Origin: Ariolimax columbianus
Taxonomy: Eukaryota > Mollusca > Gastropoda > Stylommatophora > Arionidae
Assembly (NCBI GenBank): GCA_036924085.1
Contig: JAVGWX010000004.1
Coordinates: forward strand, 77,115,090 to 77,179,089
Direction: 5' to 3'
Length of the DNA: 64,000 nt
Of the stretch, positions 63,149-64,000 are shown piece after piece (within the stretch, counting starts at the first letter, position 1; each line of letters opens with the position of its first letter). A program made the position numbers and the translations under genes. The notes beneath the pieces were generated by a model, which worked only from the letters and a program-made list of their open reading frames with translations, had not been told where the DNA came from and ran no database searches.

Positions 63149-63812
63149 CTAAGAATCGACGTCACTGCACTCCGGGCATATCCATAGGTACTCAGTCTCT
63201 CTCATCATATGGCGTAAGGTATGGATGCTAATGGTCCCTGTTGCTCGCTGGTTGTACACATTCCTACGCCGTCCTCTCATGCGCTCCACTCCGCTCGAAC
63301 CTCGTTTAATGTCGAAACTTTGCAGTCTGTGGATTGCTGCTTCATCTATTGCGGTGTCCTCATCCAGCAGGCGGTCATTGATTGATTTTAAAATGTCACT
63401 TATATCCATCACTAATGTGCCCATAATGGGAGCTTGTGAAGCCAAGATGTCAGCTCTTTCATTGCCCTGAACCCCGGCATGAGCAGGACAGTAGATCCAT
63501 GCCAACGCCTTGAGGTTTGAGGCCTCAACAGCTGCTATCCACCCATACCTAAGCCATCCCTTCTGTACTTTCTGAAGTACGGCTTGCGGGTCTGTCACGA
63601 TCACTGCTTTTGTTATAGAAGTCTCAGATATCCATTTCAGTGCTGAGGTCACTGCTTCCGTCTCCATTCTCATACTGGAGGTTGTTGACATGTATGCCCT
63701 ACTGCGCTCAGCAAGGACCTCTCCTCTCACTCTATCCGAGAAATCCCAGCCTGATGTCCCACTGCGCACGACTGATCCGTCGGCGTATATGACAGCGTCA
63801 CTCTCCTAGGTG
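63149..63812 (-). pseudogene. LINE RNase H domain and C-terminus (different I/R1-like family)
   Basis: The minus strand opens DAVIYADGSVVRSGTSGWDF, then MRMETEAVTSALKWISE, VIVTDPQAVLQKVQKGW, YCPAHAGVQGNERADILASQ, the four RNase H blocks with D, E, D and H/D residues present. A linker follows (LLDEDTAIDEAAIHRLQSF) and the C-terminus ends YLWICPECSDVD. A stop stands just before DAVIYADG. A more decayed relative is at 52000-52620. RT is not in the window. Confidence 0.85.
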
Positions 63813-64000
63813 TTCTCAGTTATCAGCTAATTTACCTCGTGCTCTGCTCTGTCGTTGTTCCGTTCTCTGCATTCCTTGCCTAAGGTTATGATGACTCTGG
63901 TACTCTATCATTCTATCACCAGTGTGGACTCATTCTTCCCCTTTGGCTATCGTCTCAGCTGGAGTGACGTGTCTGATTGTTGTCTCAACCTGTGCCATCC

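Overview
The window is a piece of a repeat-saturated animal nuclear genome. The evidence is intron-split coding exons with GT-AG borders, non-LTR retrotransposons with endonuclease, reverse transcriptase and RNase H domains, mariner transposase remnants, tRNA-derived SINEs, TTAGGG-like arrays and a eukaryotic 18S rRNA segment. The mix of elements looks molluscan, perhaps a heterobranch sea slug. That assignment is an inference, not a proof.

One host gene can be traced, on the minus strand. An exon at 51328-51435 and an exon at 16957-17058 join in phase to give a Pointed (PNT/SAM) domain of an ETS transcription factor, closest by eye to the ETV6/TEL and Yan/Aop type. Three further exon candidates at 14510-14632, 14209-14370 and 8502-8597 share the same 1-1 phase and would form the linker after the domain. 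The ETS DNA-binding domain and the first exon were not found. Most of the window is therefore intron, including one of about 34 kb that splits the Pointed domain.

Layout. 0-8 kb: minisatellites, a mariner remnant (3.7-4.3 kb) and a 5'-truncated I/Nimb-like LINE (5.07-7.75 kb). 8-17 kb: host exons among SINEs, CR1-like and RTE-like scraps and arrays. 17-24.5 kb: LINE fragments, one carrying a 1.1 kb minisatellite. 24.77-32.16 kb: a block on the minus strand that reads, in sense order, external-spacer-like DNA, the first about 1.24 kb of 18S rRNA, three chimeric 18S repeats, a structured leader, and a nearly intact LINE ending in (GAA)n. A perfect 13-bp direct repeat bounds it. 32-51 kb: arrays, families A to D, a palindromic mariner and a third LINE copy. 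51-64 kb: the other Pointed exon, RTE-like, mariner and RNase H fragments, a fold-back element and long arrays.

The recurring theme is that minisatellites sit inside mobile elements. Three arose within LINE coding sequence (11.4, 20.3 and 44.5 kb). Three dispersed families (A, B, C) carry an array at a fixed internal position that differs in sequence or length between copies; in family C it is telomere-like. Family labels A to E are local to this annotation.
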